Positions 1 through 12,600 of a stretch of 64,000 nucleotides of DNA are shown here, piece by piece; the first letter of the stretch is position 1; every line of letters starts with the position of its first letter. This DNA is from Gibbula magus (taxonomy: Eukaryota; Mollusca; Gastropoda; Trochida; Trochidae). Under the pieces are notes generated by a model, which saw only the letters and a list, made by a program, of their open reading frames with translations, did not search any database and was not told the DNA's origin. The position numbers and the translations under genes are program-made. The stretch is taken from the NCBI GenBank assembly GCA_936450465.1, contig OW388296.1, forward strand, positions 53,314,931 through 53,378,930, written 5' to 3'.

Positions 1-480
1 TGTAATTGTTTAATACATGGTGTTTGAATTATATTGTGTAATTGTTTAATACATGGTGTTTGAATTATATTGTGTCATTGTTTAATACATGGTGCTTGAA
101 TTATATTGTGTCATTGTTTAATACATGGTGTTTGAATTATATTGTGTCATTGTTTAATACATGGTGTTTGAATTATATTGTGTCATTGTTTAATACATGG
201 TGCTTGAATTATATTGTGTCATTGTTTAATACATGGTGTTTGAATTACATTGTGTAATTGTTTAATACATGGTATTTGAATTATATTGTGTCATTGTTTA
301 ATACATGGCGTTTGAATTATATTGTGTCATTGTTTAATACATGGTGTTTGAATTATATTGTGTAATTGTTTAATACATGGTGTTTGAATTACATTGTGTA
401 ATTGTTTAATACATGGTATTTGAATTATATTATGTCATTGTTTAATACATTGTGCTTCGATTATATTTTGTCATTGTTTA
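1..480. repeat. 36-bp tandem minisatellite
   Basis: About 13 head-to-tail copies of a 36-bp AT-rich unit containing TTTAATACATGGTGTTTGAA, with single-base variants such as GTAATT/GTCATT and GGTGTT/GGTATT/GGTGCT. The unit is a multiple of 3, so it reads as a 12-residue repeating open frame; this is an artefact and not a gene. The array runs off the left edge of the window and decays near 480. Confidence 0.95.
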
Positions 481-1058
481 ATGCAGACGAAGGGAGTCGC
501 ACTATTAGATCATTTCTGTTACTTCCTCATAAAGGTCTAGCTAGAATAGTGTGATTTTATTCAGACATACCTGACAGACCATGTAAGCCGTGAGCCTTAG
601 CGATACTAGATAATTCAGCACCTGAGAAGCTACATGGCAATGGCTATATTTGTTCTTATCATTTTGTATTGGTTCTAGTGTCCTATTTCTGTTATTGAAA
701 ATACGTCATAATCACACCATTCTCTCCTCATCGACCCTTTCTATTCTATTTGTTTTTATGGTATTTCTTTCAATGTTGCTGTTACCGATCTTCGGTTTGA
801 GTTTTACAGTAATAGTTGTTTAGTGCTCATATTCCCTTACAACGTCCTCGCTGGTATTATCACCTGATTAATCATTTTCAACAAGGAAGAATAGTGTTGT
901 GTGACCCATTAAGGTAATGGTGCAGAGCCCCGCGTGCTTCACATGTTCCCAGTTTTTCTTTGATTAATGTATGAGTGAATGTGTTATGATATATTTTGAA
1001 GGTCTGATGTTCGAAGTGAAAGAGAACGACAGCTTAATTTGTGTTTAAGTTTACTCTC
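481..1058. other. Intergenic, nothing recognised
   Basis: AT-rich single-copy-looking sequence with short frames only. No splice-bounded coding pattern, RNA gene or repeat was recognised. Confidence 0.4.
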
Positions 1059-1361
1059 AAGGGACAGTAGCACGTTTTTTCGCTAAAAACAGTTGATGAA
1101 GTGTAGGTTTGAAAATAATGTCACCAATAGTAAAACACCCTTCTCTCTTCAGAAAATCAAGTTGAATGTGAGTGTACATGGTTTGGTTAAGCCATGGGAA
1201 TAGTTTTTGTGATTAAAATGTAATTACCACTACGGATAATTGGTTTGTGTACTAATACGATTTTTACCCTGTAAATATTACCGTAATGATTTAAACTATC
1301 ATTAGAAATGGGAAATTTGCAAAAATAAAATTTGCAAAAGACATGTTACAGCCCCTTTAAA
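1059..1361 (+). mobile_element. MITE-like element, AAGGGRC termini (copy 1)
   Basis: A ~300-bp non-coding element that starts AAGGGACAGTAGCACGTTTTTT and ends ACAGCCCCTTTAAA. The same blocks occur in opposite orientation at 17760-17963: the GTAGCACGTTTTTT end, the AAAATCAAGTT segment, the AAACTATCATTA segment and the ACAGCCCCTT end. Termini are roughly inverted (AAGGGGC.../...GCCCCTT) and flank TTAA-like bases. It has no coding capacity and is probably a non-autonomous DNA transposon. Confidence 0.6.
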
Positions 1362-2825
1362 TAACTACTGACATAGAAAACACGGTTACTCATAGGGATT
1401 TACGCCTGCTATATATAGACAGTGATCTAACTGACCTTAATCTTCGCTTAAACATCTTTACATGACCTTTATGCATGTACTGTTATTTCCTTTTGCTATA
1501 AAATATAAATAAACCTCGTTTTCAAATCAAAATTAAATAGGACTATTTATCCTTGGAATACAATATATATGAAAAAAGCCCCCTATGTAGCAGCGAATTA
1601 AATATGAATCGGATCTTTTGTATACATATCAAGTTCTTCGAGAACAATGATTACAAACTGTGTAAGAGGCATTTAGAAGGATGGATGAAGGAGAATCGGG
1701 TTCTATGGATTTACAATACAGAAGTTGTAAATCCATAGAATTTGTTTCTCCTTCAATGGTTCCAAATACAAAGACCAGACTTTGATGTCATGTGAGTTTA
1801 TTGAACCAAAAGATAGATTCAATATCATGAATTTTGCAAATCTCCACTCACACCATCTTATCCTCGTTCAATAGAAAGCAAGCATCTCATTATTTACACT
1901 ACACACGTAAAGAGTGGAGAATGGTTTGAATTACACTGAACGTGGACAATGACATACAACCTGCTCACTCATCCGTTACATTCCTTGCTTAACATTCCTC
2001 ATTCAGCCTTGTTTATAAACACCAGGTAAGGTCAGACATGTGCTTGTATGGTCAGTGCTGTTTTGCTGTATTTTTGTGTTTCAGAAATTATTGTCTTGTT
2101 AAAATGATTTCAATTGAAATATTATACTCAATGTAATGTTTAGTGTGACATTTAGACTCTGAGAAAGTATTTATTCTAAAAAAACCTACTTTTTCTATTA
2201 AATATTGAAAAGGAGCCTATGTTTTCTGATCATTCCATTTCTCATAGGCTCCTTTACATTTTTTTAATGAAATTGTGATATTTTACGAATAAATATTTTT
2301 TCTCCAGAATATGCATGGGTGGAAGACTAATCTGTGTTGTACAATGACGTGTTTTTTTATCAGACTGACAACTCGTACTTGAACACTACAGATATATTAA
2401 TTTAAAGATTTACCACACCAATGTCACGAAGCATTTATTCGTGTTCAAATAAATAGAAAAACAATATGTGTGTCTCTGTGTCTAAAAGTTTAGTTGAAAT
2501 AACAGTTGGAAAGCATGGCATTTTGAAGTTACGTGTTTATAAAACTTTCGAAATTAAGGGGTTCATGACTCCCAATCGCTTTATCATATTTCCTTAATTG
2601 TTGAGCCTTAACAGCTGGGATGACGTAGACACCATTTCGTAAAAATGATGCATGTCTGTAGCACTTCTAAACATATACATTAACACAAATCTCATTGGCC
2701 ATGTTTATCCGCTGCAATCAGGACTGTCATACAAATCTGAATATGTTTAAAGATAGAAATCAAATCCATGACTTCCTGAATGTTATACAGCCCTGTTTAC
2801 TGAACTTATTGACTGATAAGAAGTT
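1362..2825. other. Intergenic with two small hairpins
   Basis: AT-rich, no supported gene. It holds one hairpin near 1690-1752 (TTCTATGGATTTACAA, an 8-base loop, then its complement, with GGAGAA/TTCTCC at the outer ends). A second, at about 2204-2262, has arms AAAGGAGCCTATG/CATAGGCTCCTTT. A related AAAGGAGCC block recurs near 62260-62350, which suggests a small dispersed foldback element. Confidence 0.5.
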
Positions 2826-2875
2826 TTGGGTTCAGATTTACTTGTTATATACTGCAATGGAAACATAGTTCAATC

Positions 2876-3580
2876 GTGTCTTCCTTCAATCATATCTCCC
2901 CTCCAACCATGTATCCCCACCAGCATGTCTCCCTTCAATCATATCTCCCCTCCAACCATGTATCCTCTACCAGCATGTCTTCCTTCAATCATATCTCCCC
3001 TCCAACCATGTCTCCCCGCCAATCATGTATCTCCTCCAATCATATTTCCCCTCTAATCATGTCTTCTCTCTAATCATGTTCAATCATTATCCTCTTCAGT
3101 CATATCTCCCCTTCAACCATATCTCCCTTCCAATCATATATCTACCCCTTTCAATCATATATTCAATCATATGTATCCTCCAATCAAGTCTCCCCCAAAG
3201 CATAACCATTTTAACCATGTCTCTCCACCAATCATGCCTACCTTTCAATCATATATCCTCTCCAATCATGTGTCCCTCAAAACTTGTCTCCCTTCTAACC
3301 ATATATCCCTTTCAATTAAATCCCCAATCACATCTCTCCTTCAATCAAGTCTCCCTCCAAATCATAACCATTTAAACAAGTCCACCAATTATGTCTCCCC
3401 TCGCATTATATCTTCCTCTAATCACGTCTCCCCTCCAATCATATCTCCCCTCCAATTGTGTCTCCCCTTCAATCACATCTCCCTCCAATCATGTCTCCCC
3501 TTCAATCTCCTTTCCAACCATGTCTCCTTCCAAACGTATTTCCCCTCCAATCATATCATCCTCCAAAATTGTCTAGTTCA
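2876..3580. repeat. Degenerate CT-rich ~17-20 bp tandem repeat
   Basis: About 700 bp of imperfect copies of a TCTCCCCTCCAATCATATC-like unit, strongly C+T biased on the + strand. Stops are rare in all three + frames, so several overlapping open frames of 60-158 codons appear. They consist of Ser/Pro/Asn/His repeats without domain character, so they are treated as repeat artefacts. Confidence 0.85.
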
Positions 3581-6242
3581 CTGTTGGAGCATTGTACTTG
3601 ATGCATATGTAAGCAGTCAGCTACTTATACAACAGTTTCCACGTTAAACTTGACCTGGTAGCAGTTAATTCAAACACTTTCATCAAAGAACTGTATAAAC
3701 ACCTCTATCCTGCTGGTTGAATAAAAATCACGGGTTAATTCAGCCCGGTATGTCTACTACTGACCCGGTAAAATGTGTATACACGATAAAGGGTTCAAAT
3801 GGGTTTCAATGGGATCTATGGGAGTTATAAACTGGTATATATTCTCGGTTTTCCCACATTAAATTAAATAATTCATTTATCCTCCTTATTTCCAATAACA
3901 TCTCAAGCCAAAGTGTATGGATAGCATATATGTAATATATAGCTAATATCATTCAAGGTAAATATCATAGATTTATTTGGCTTCACAAATGCATACCGAA
4001 AGTTTATTCACCTACATGTGTGCAAATATCTTGTAAATTGACGATTACTAAACATTATTTTAAAAAAGCCCTTTGAAATAGCAATTCCTGCACCCCATTT
4101 GTGTCTGAACAGATATGAAATATAAAGTATCATACCCGCATGAATGAATTTTTTATGTCTCCTTATATCCGATATATCGATATCACAGACATTCATAATC
4201 GACAAAATCCTAACTCTGTTGAAATTTGTTATCGTTTCCTTTGTCCCTCAGTGTACATCTTGCATTTTATAAAGTTTGATCAAATGATTACTTTCCAACA
4301 CAACTGTCTGACCTCTACTGAAATCTATATATTAGAATATGCTTATGCAGATATTCCATTTAATTGTGATAAATCTGCAGTGTTGATTTTATCAACTTTC
4401 ATTCTGAAAGTAGAAATCGAACGTCATAAGAAAAGTAAGCTTAAGTAAAACGCGAGCCAATTCAACAAAGTCACGCAAAGCACAAACACTGTGGCATAAC
4501 ATATTAGGGCTTCATTTCTCAGTTGTAGGACATGTATACTCCATCTATGACAAGCGTTTTATTCTTCTAGAAAACACCTGCAGTTGAATGTAAGACTTTA
4601 TGTTAACAACCAGTAGCTGTGGTGAAAAAACACACTATTTGATCAATGTTATTGTTTATGTGATCAATAGTGTTTTTAACCTATTAGTGTCCGAAAGTTT
4701 GCTTGGTAATTCAGTGTTTTTTTAAAAATAGTATTCATTATAAAGCTACCTACATATCCGAACAAATGTCTCCCTCTTTGTGATAAGTTATACAAGTGTG
4801 TTGGCTGTAGCAGGGTTTACCAGTGAGACTTTACGAGGCGTGGTTGAATGTCGTGTCAGTCAACTCACTGGTGGCATAGTTTGGAGTCTTGCCAGACATT
4901 GTGAGGATTGGTTTCTCTCAACTCAACTCAACTCAGCGAGTCTAATATTAGGTATCTGGATTGCGGTTTAACTAGACTGCAATACTTTATTTACAAACGT
5001 ATCTCTAAAATCTGGTTTTGTTCTACCTGTGTGGGGACAATATAGTTGTGATACAATTTCATGGACAGAATATAGACATCGATCTACATCTACATTACAC
5101 ACTCCTCTGCAAATCTGATGTTAGTGTCAATTTTAACTTTAAATAGTTCATTTGACTCTCCTCTACAGAAGATACCATGCATGCACATCATGTGTTCAGT
5201 CATAGCCATCAAGCTGATGGACAAACTCAGACATATGACATTACAGTGCTTCGAAACGCTCCTTCCCTTTGTGTAATTAATATCACAGTGACATAACACA
5301 AGACAACCCCAAACCCTTCAGAACATTTATCGCCCACAACCCTTCATAACAAATATCTTTGCCAACCTTTCAAAACATATACAATCCACAATTCTTCATA
5401 ACGGGTAAAGGAGTGAACCAGTATCCAGCGTGTAAGAGCTACTGGTCGCTAAATGGCTATTGTATAAATTTGTGGACGAGTGTTTACTATTTACGCAAAG
5501 TTTAAGTTGTTTTGGCGCATACATGCAATTCTATTCAATAAAAATGGGCTGGTAACAGACTCCTAAATAAAGGAGTAGTGAACGGCGGATGTAACCGACC
5601 CAAGTTGACAATCCGGTATCATATGTCCCCGGTTTGTTTATACCGGAAACGGGTGCGGTGGCCCTGTCTCGCTCTGGACGGGTTGAGGAAGACTCTACTT
5701 TTATTAGGGTTAGTTTTGCGTGGGGATTACAAAGTCTGATATCTATCGCTTTTGTCAGGCTTTGTTCTGTGCTGGTGTGTTTGACTAGGGTAGAAGTAAC
5801 TGTATTCACCCGCCGCGGATGATCCTGAATACATCTTCTTGTTCTCTCTCCAGCCAGTCTCTTGTGTAGTTATATAGGTCAACAGCAATATCTCACTATC
5901 GGATGAATTTATATCACGTTTAATCTGTAGCAAAATATTGTAATTCTGGGTGATGAATTATCATTTTTTAGACTGTATATATAAGTTGAAATTTTTCATT
6001 AAATATCTTACATATAACTGTGAATTTAAGTATATGAATGTATATGTTGACTTGCTTGTATTTTCCCAAAAGTATACTCTAAATCACCAGTACCCACTTC
6101 GACGCTTATTACCCATATGGTTGGAAATAACCGAGTTAATAATTTCGATACGAGCACATGTGCACATATCACGTCTGCCAAGCAACCATTGTTTCACCGC
6201 GACTTACCGTCTGTGACGTCATGAAACAATGTTTTTTGGGTA
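3581..6242. other. Intergenic / possible receptor 5' intron, no gene recognised
   Basis: 2.6 kb with no recognisable exon. I looked here on the + strand for the missing N-terminal VFT lobe of the downstream receptor (a signal peptide and a GG-hydrophobic-F motif before the first exon) and found none. The region may be intron or 5' flank. Confidence 0.4.
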
Positions 6243-6396
6243 ATAAAGAAATCATTACACTCGAAAGTGTGCCATATGACTTTTATGAAACTCGTGCAAA
6301 TTTATGTATAACCCTCGCTCTCGCTCGGGCAATACAAAAATTCACACTCGTTTCGTAAAAGTCATATGACACACTTCCTCGGGTAATTATCTCTAT
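6243..6396. repeat. Palindrome P1 (long inverted repeat)
   Basis: Arms of about 65 bp. The left arm contains GTGTGCCATATGACTTTTAT and the right arm contains GTAAAAGTCATATGACACAC. The hinge reads CTCGCTCTCGCTCGG and is flanked by ACTCGT on both sides. The same hinge occurs in palindrome P5 at 60141-60292 with unrelated arms. Confidence 0.85.
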
Positions 6397-6639
6397 TTCT
6401 GTAACATAAAATCATACTGATAATTCGCCTCACATAAGTAGTGGTACTTGTCTGAAAACGTTTCCGTAATGGTCCCTGCAGTCTTAGATTTATCCATGCT
6501 TATATACTGTATGCTGCAAAATTATAGATGTTAATATACAGATACAGTGGCCAGAGAAACCGTCAGCATAGCATAATCGGCCATACACAAGTCCGAAATG
6601 TTTTATGATGTCTTCATATTAATATTTTTTCTGTTCCAG

Positions 6640-9600
6640 GTATGCAACTGATGGACGACTGTGAGAACCCCTTGTACACTGCACGCAATGTATTGTCTCT
6701 AATTGAACCTTCGCTCTCCGACATCGTCACCAACTGTAGCGACACCGACCCCACCCTCGACATCGGTGAGTTGTCTTCCTTAGGTTTAAGGCACTTTGAT
6801 TAGTCATCCAATTCTAAATTGCAGCATTGCAGCAGCAAGGTTTACTATGATCAAGCAACATTAATGTTTTTTATGCCCCCGAATCGGAGATTCCGGGGGA
6901 ATATTGTTTTTCACCTGTCCGTCTTTCTGTCTGTCCGTCCGTCTTTGTGTTTGTCCACAAAAACGTTAACCTTGGCCATTACTTTGGATTGCTCAGAGCT
7001 AGGGCTTTCATACTTTGCATGTGCATACCTTGTGATTAGACCTTTCAGATGAGGTCATCATATTTGACCTTGTGACCTTGACCTTGCCGCAATTGACATT
7101 TTCAGAAAATTTTAACCTTGGCCATAACTTTGGATTGCTCAGAGCTAGGGCCTTCATACTTGGCATGTGTGTACCTTGTGATGAGACCTTCAGATGAGGT
7201 CATCATATTTGACCTTGTGACCTTGACCTTGCCGCAGTGAACAATATACAGAAAACTTTAACCTAGGCCATAACTTTGCAACATCCGGGGGCATCCGTGT
7301 TTAACAAACACATCTTGTTCTGTAAGTGATTACGTGGGTTTATCAGAAACATTTAATGCCCGCGTTCTCGTTTACAGGTACATGTATGTGTGAATTCCAT
7401 AAAAATATTACATAATTTCACTAACATTATTGATTGCGATTATCGATATAAGGCAACCGCATCATTGTCTGGGAATCAGCGTTAAAAACGTTTGCAATAT
7501 TAAACTGCTTTCTAGGCAATTGACCTTCTCTTCTCAAATGGCAAGCGCAATCGTTGTTGCATGCTACTAAGGTTATGCTAATGTTTGGATTTTCTTACAT
7601 TAAGGTATTATCGGACCTACACGAAGCGAGACAGCCACAGAGGCAGCGAGACTGATGATGACGTCAAGTTTCCCACTCATCAGCCCCTCTGCTACAGTGG
7701 CAGGCCTGAGCAACAAGCTCCACTACCCTAACTTCTTCAGGACGGCCCTCTCGGACTCCGTGCAGATCAGGGTAAGTAGTCAACACCTTCATCGTCTTAG
7801 TCTTATTCAATTGATGTTCTCTTATATTCGTTGTGTTGATAATTGAAACAGTAATATCTTATCAATATATTAGGGCATTTAAAGAGAGCATCCTGATGTT
7901 TTCAGTCAATTGAAGCATAAAAGTGAAATTGTAAATATGTCGTTCCACTGTAACTGTATTCCAATAGCAAAGATTCAATTGTTTCCTTCGAAAACATGAT
8001 TTACAAATCTTGCTAAATATTTCTTTGCAATACAGCCTGTTCTTGAGATCCTGAAGCAGCTGACATGGACCTACGTGGTGGTCATCCACAGTAACGACGT
8101 TTACGGGAGGACAGCCGCAGCCATGCTGACGTCAGAGGGACGGAAGGTTGGGGTGTGCTTTGTCAAGTCAATTGAAGTGTCGAGCGCCTCAGACAGGAAG
8201 CCAGTGTTTGACGACCTCAGGGCGGTGAAGGAGGAAACACTCGGAGGAACACTAGGGGTGGTGTATTTCGGGCTGTGGGGCATCGCTCGGGACCTCATGG
8301 ATTTCTATGCACGAAATGAGGAGTATGTCGACACCCACTGGCTTATGTCCGAGTCTGTAGGTAGGTCGGAAGAAGTGTTTGAGACCAGAGACGGAGCGGA
8401 GAAACTCGTAGGTTCCATCACTCTGTCTCCATCTGCTGTGGTCATAGAGGAGTTGAAGGAGTTCTGGGCAGGCAAGATGAAGTCGGATAAGATTGTGCAG
8501 CAGTACCTGACTCAGGATCCGAAAGGTAATGCTGAGCTGATGAACACCTCCCAGTCGGACTACACCTCAGCCGTTGTGGACGCTGCATACGCATATGCTG
8601 TCGCCTTGAAAGATCTCCATTCCCGGAAGTGCAATGGAATTAGTGGAATGTGTGCAAGTTTAAGGACATACATAGAGACAACTGGTCTTCTGGACGATAT
8701 CAAGCTTGTGCATGTGAATTATTCAGCTATGAGTTCCGAGCATGCGCCAGATGAGTTTCTTGAATCAAAACGATATTTCTCATTTAAAGATACCGGGGAC
8801 ATCAACAGAGGCTCTGATTCCATCCTCTACCATGTCAACACTTATAAAGGGGACAGTGAGGTAAGTCTCTGATTCCATCCTCTACAATGTCAATACTTAT
8901 AAAGGGGACAGTGAGGTAAGTCACTGTGTCAAGTTTATGTATTTATTTCAAGATTGTATTATTTTAAACAACATCATATCTTCTTGATATATACTCAATT
9001 GACATAAAGACGGAAAATTAAGTAATACTAAATTATATCTTATCACATTTTTATCAGAATCCGGATTTAATAACTTCATAAATCTTCCAATATACGATAG
9101 TTCCTCCATTGCAAACATTGTTTCTTACCTTTGTTTCATTTCTTACGCAATTTCACCTTTTTGTTATACAGTTTCAAACTGTGGGCTCGTATTCTGTGAA
9201 CGGTCTGGAGCTGAATAAGACGTTGATTGAGATGGTAAAAGAAAACTCGAAGGTGTCAGGAATCTCCCTGCCACAGTCCATTTGTCGAGGCTACTGTAAA
9301 AAGTGTGTTGACTTTGGACAGGTTCCAATGGCGTTTCTCGAAGGTGATGTGTACATTGTAGGTATATTCTCCATCCATAACTCTGACAGTGCCTTCGAGT
9401 GCGGAACTTTTAGGGACGTATCGAGCGATACTGTAGCTCTTGAAGCCTTCATACATGCAGTGAAGGAGTTGAGACGTATCACGACCATAAACTATGGAGC
9501 CCTGGCATTTGATGACTGCTATAATCCGGCTCGACTGACAAGTATAGTTGCAGAATACCTTTCCTCGGTTGGTAAACCAGCTGAAGTCTTTAGTCAGGTG

Positions 9601-12600
9601 ATACCTATGAACAAGATTGTTGCTGTTGTTGGAAGCTTGTCAAGTGGCTCTACCATTCCACTTGCAAGGTTCTTCAGTAACTTGAATATACCCGTCATAT
9701 CGTATGCTGCCTCCAGTCCTGATCTGGACGACCGTGTTAACTTCCCAAACTTCCTCAGAACTGTTCCAAGTGATGTAGAACAGGCGAATGCTATGGTTGA
9801 GATAATAGTTGATATGGGTTGGGAGTATGTCAGTATTCTCTATGTTAACAACAATTACGGCACTAAAGGGATGCAACAGTTTCAGCGAATAGCAACAGAG
9901 GCTAGGATTTGTGTGTCTGAACCCAAGAATATCAGTGAAAATGCGGGGGATTCAGGACCAAGCATTTCAACCATAGTTGATGAACTGATACAGGAGGGTG
10001 CGAAGGTTGTAGTGTTCTTCGGTATTGATACTCGCTTCAAAGACTTTGTCAAAGTAGTGAATGACAAAAGGGTTTATGGAAAGTTTGTAATAATCGCCAG
10101 TGAAGATTGGGGTAACAAGCAAGCTATAATAGACGCGGGATCACTAGCAGCCAGAGGAACAATCACTCTTAAACTCGAAGCACTCACCGTCTCCCCTTTC
10201 CCAAATTTCAAAAGTGAACTGTTAACTACAACACCAAAGGGCAACAAAGTAAATCCTTGGTTTGGCGAGTTTTGGCAGCAGGAATTCAAATGTGACTTGA
10301 AGGGTGGATTCAATAACATCTTCCAGACGGAATGTTCCGGGCAGGAGGCTCTGACGGAGGATTTGATGAAGATGCACCTGCAAAACCAGCGCGTCTCACA
10401 CGTGCAATATGCAGTGTATGGAGCAGGGAAGGGTGTGGATGTGGCAAAACGGAACTTGTGTCAGGACTACCCAGACGAGTTCCCCTGCGAACTCTACTAC
10501 GACTCCAACCACGCGCACAGCGTGTGGGACAGCATCAGGCAGGTGAAGAACCCAAATCAGCAGTCCTTCATGTTCGATGAGAACGGGAACGGCGATATCG
10601 GATTTACTATCTACAATATTCAAAAGAATGAAAACAATAACAACGAGTTGGAATACGTACAAGTAAGTTAAAGTCAAAAGTTGTGATATTCCAAGCCAAA
10701 TTTTGTTTGATTTATGAAATTATTATCTATTTTAAATTGAACTATATGAACTAAAATATTGCTAGCACTTGGACTCATATAAGTGCATTAAAACCTCTAA
10801 TCCATCTCACAATGGTTTTTGAATTACAATGCAGAAAACACTAGCTTTTTCTCGTAGATTTAGAATATCTTTCGTAGGTTAAAGGTGCTTTATGAATTGG
10901 AGCATCTAGTAGAATCTCTATTGCAGGTTGGTATATACGGAAGCCGCGGCCTGAAGCTAGAGAAGGACAAGATGAGGTTCTATGACGGTATTGGTGCCCC
11001 TTGGCAGGTGCGTGCACAGTGTGGAACCGGAAGTCAGTGCTCCATGTGTCAGAACATGATGGTAACAGCGGTTCCGGCAGTGTCTGATGTCAATTCTGAC
11101 AGAGGCCTCAGTGTCACAGAGATCATCATCATCGTCTTCTTCTGTATCCTCCTCCTCGTCATCATTGTTGCTATGATTCTCTGCTACAGGCATCTGAAGA
11201 CTAAATATACTGGTGAGTGTTTATTTGCGTAAAATAGAATAAGATCGTTGTGATTGTTTACGCTTCTGTCATTCGTTCGTGGACTAGGTTATTATCTATA
11301 TAATTGTTTAATCAAGTTAATGACTCCGTAGAATCGTCCTTTCAATCGTTAACATTATTTCAATGGCAAACTTACCCTAAGGCATGTAAAACCACTCGTT
11401 CCTTAAAGTAAAAAATCATGCAATAAGGAATCTAGATATAAGGCCTATTTATTTAATCATTTTAACGGTTTCTAGTCCATGTTTCTGCAACTGTGAAAAT
11501 TCGGAAACAGTTTGGTCAGATGGATAATCCCTTAAATGCGTCCAATACATGCTTGTATTTGAGACAAACATCCCATATTAACCTTTTAAATGCGACATTA
11601 ATATCCTGTCCTACTCTGCAGGTCTGGTTAAAGAGATCCAGAAGGTAGGAGCGCGAGACACGGACCATATTTACCAGGCAGTCTCAGACAGGATGGTCTA
11701 CCAAAATAGACAGCCTAGCCCTGAACGAAGACCAGTTCCACCAAAACCACAGCACATCTACTTCGTGAACGGGAGCAACGCCAGTCTGGATGAAGACAGG
11801 GGCCAGGTGAACCAAGCATTCCGGCCAGATGACACCGTGTCCCAGAGAAACATCAGTGGTGGGACGTTAACGAGTACTGGTGTGACCAACACATCTTCCA
11901 GCTCGGCCCAATCTCCTCACATGTCTATTGATAATGCAAGTCAGACTGCAGTCAGTGCCTGTGTGTCTCCGACTAACTCAGGGCAGCTGGGCATGACTGA
12001 AATTCCGATTTCCTACTCTGAGGCGATTGCTAATGGTCACGTACCTAACGGGCAAGTATCTAACGGGATTGTCACATCTCAATCCATGGGAAGACCTACA
12101 ACATTACAATTTCACCAAAATCCCAGATTTGCTGACTTAAGACACATTTCCATGGAAAACCTTTCACCAAGTGATACTCGCTTATTTACCCGGCCTGATC
12201 TTCAGCACATGCCAGAGTCCTATCTAGGTTCTCCTGGCTCCACAATCTCCCACATGAGCGATCCCAGACATGGTGTCACAGTTACACAGCTAGATCACTC
12301 TGCAGCTCCACCTCATGTACTACTCAACCAACACTCTCCGCCGATAGTGGTAGCCGACCCTTCCATCTTGCAGTCTCTTGCAAACCAACAGGCTGCCCGA
12401 GACCAGCAGGCTGCCTACACAGCTCTGGAACTCCAAAGACTACAGCTGCTTCAGCAGAACGCCGCTCTCAATCACGTCCCCATCTCTAATCCTTACATCC
12501 AGCTATCCAGCGCAATGACCTATCCCAACCCTCCTCAGTATGATAATCACCAGGAACACCAGCAGCCCCAATCTCTTAACCAGAACAGCCATCAGCAGCC

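Noticed and set aside
42..257. 71-codon open frame at the left edge
   Set aside because: Pure product of a 36-bp tandem repeat; the 12-residue period follows from unit length.
1..480. Possible CRISPR array
   Set aside because: Units are contiguous without variable spacers, and the window is eukaryotic.
2826..3647. Overlapping 60-158 codon frames rich in Ser/Pro/Asn/His
   Set aside because: Several frames are open at once over a CT-rich minisatellite, with no domain or splice support.
4140..4448. 102-codon open frame as a host gene
   Set aside because: No start context, splice pattern or recognisable motif; an opposite-strand ORF overlaps part of it; AT-rich chance frame.
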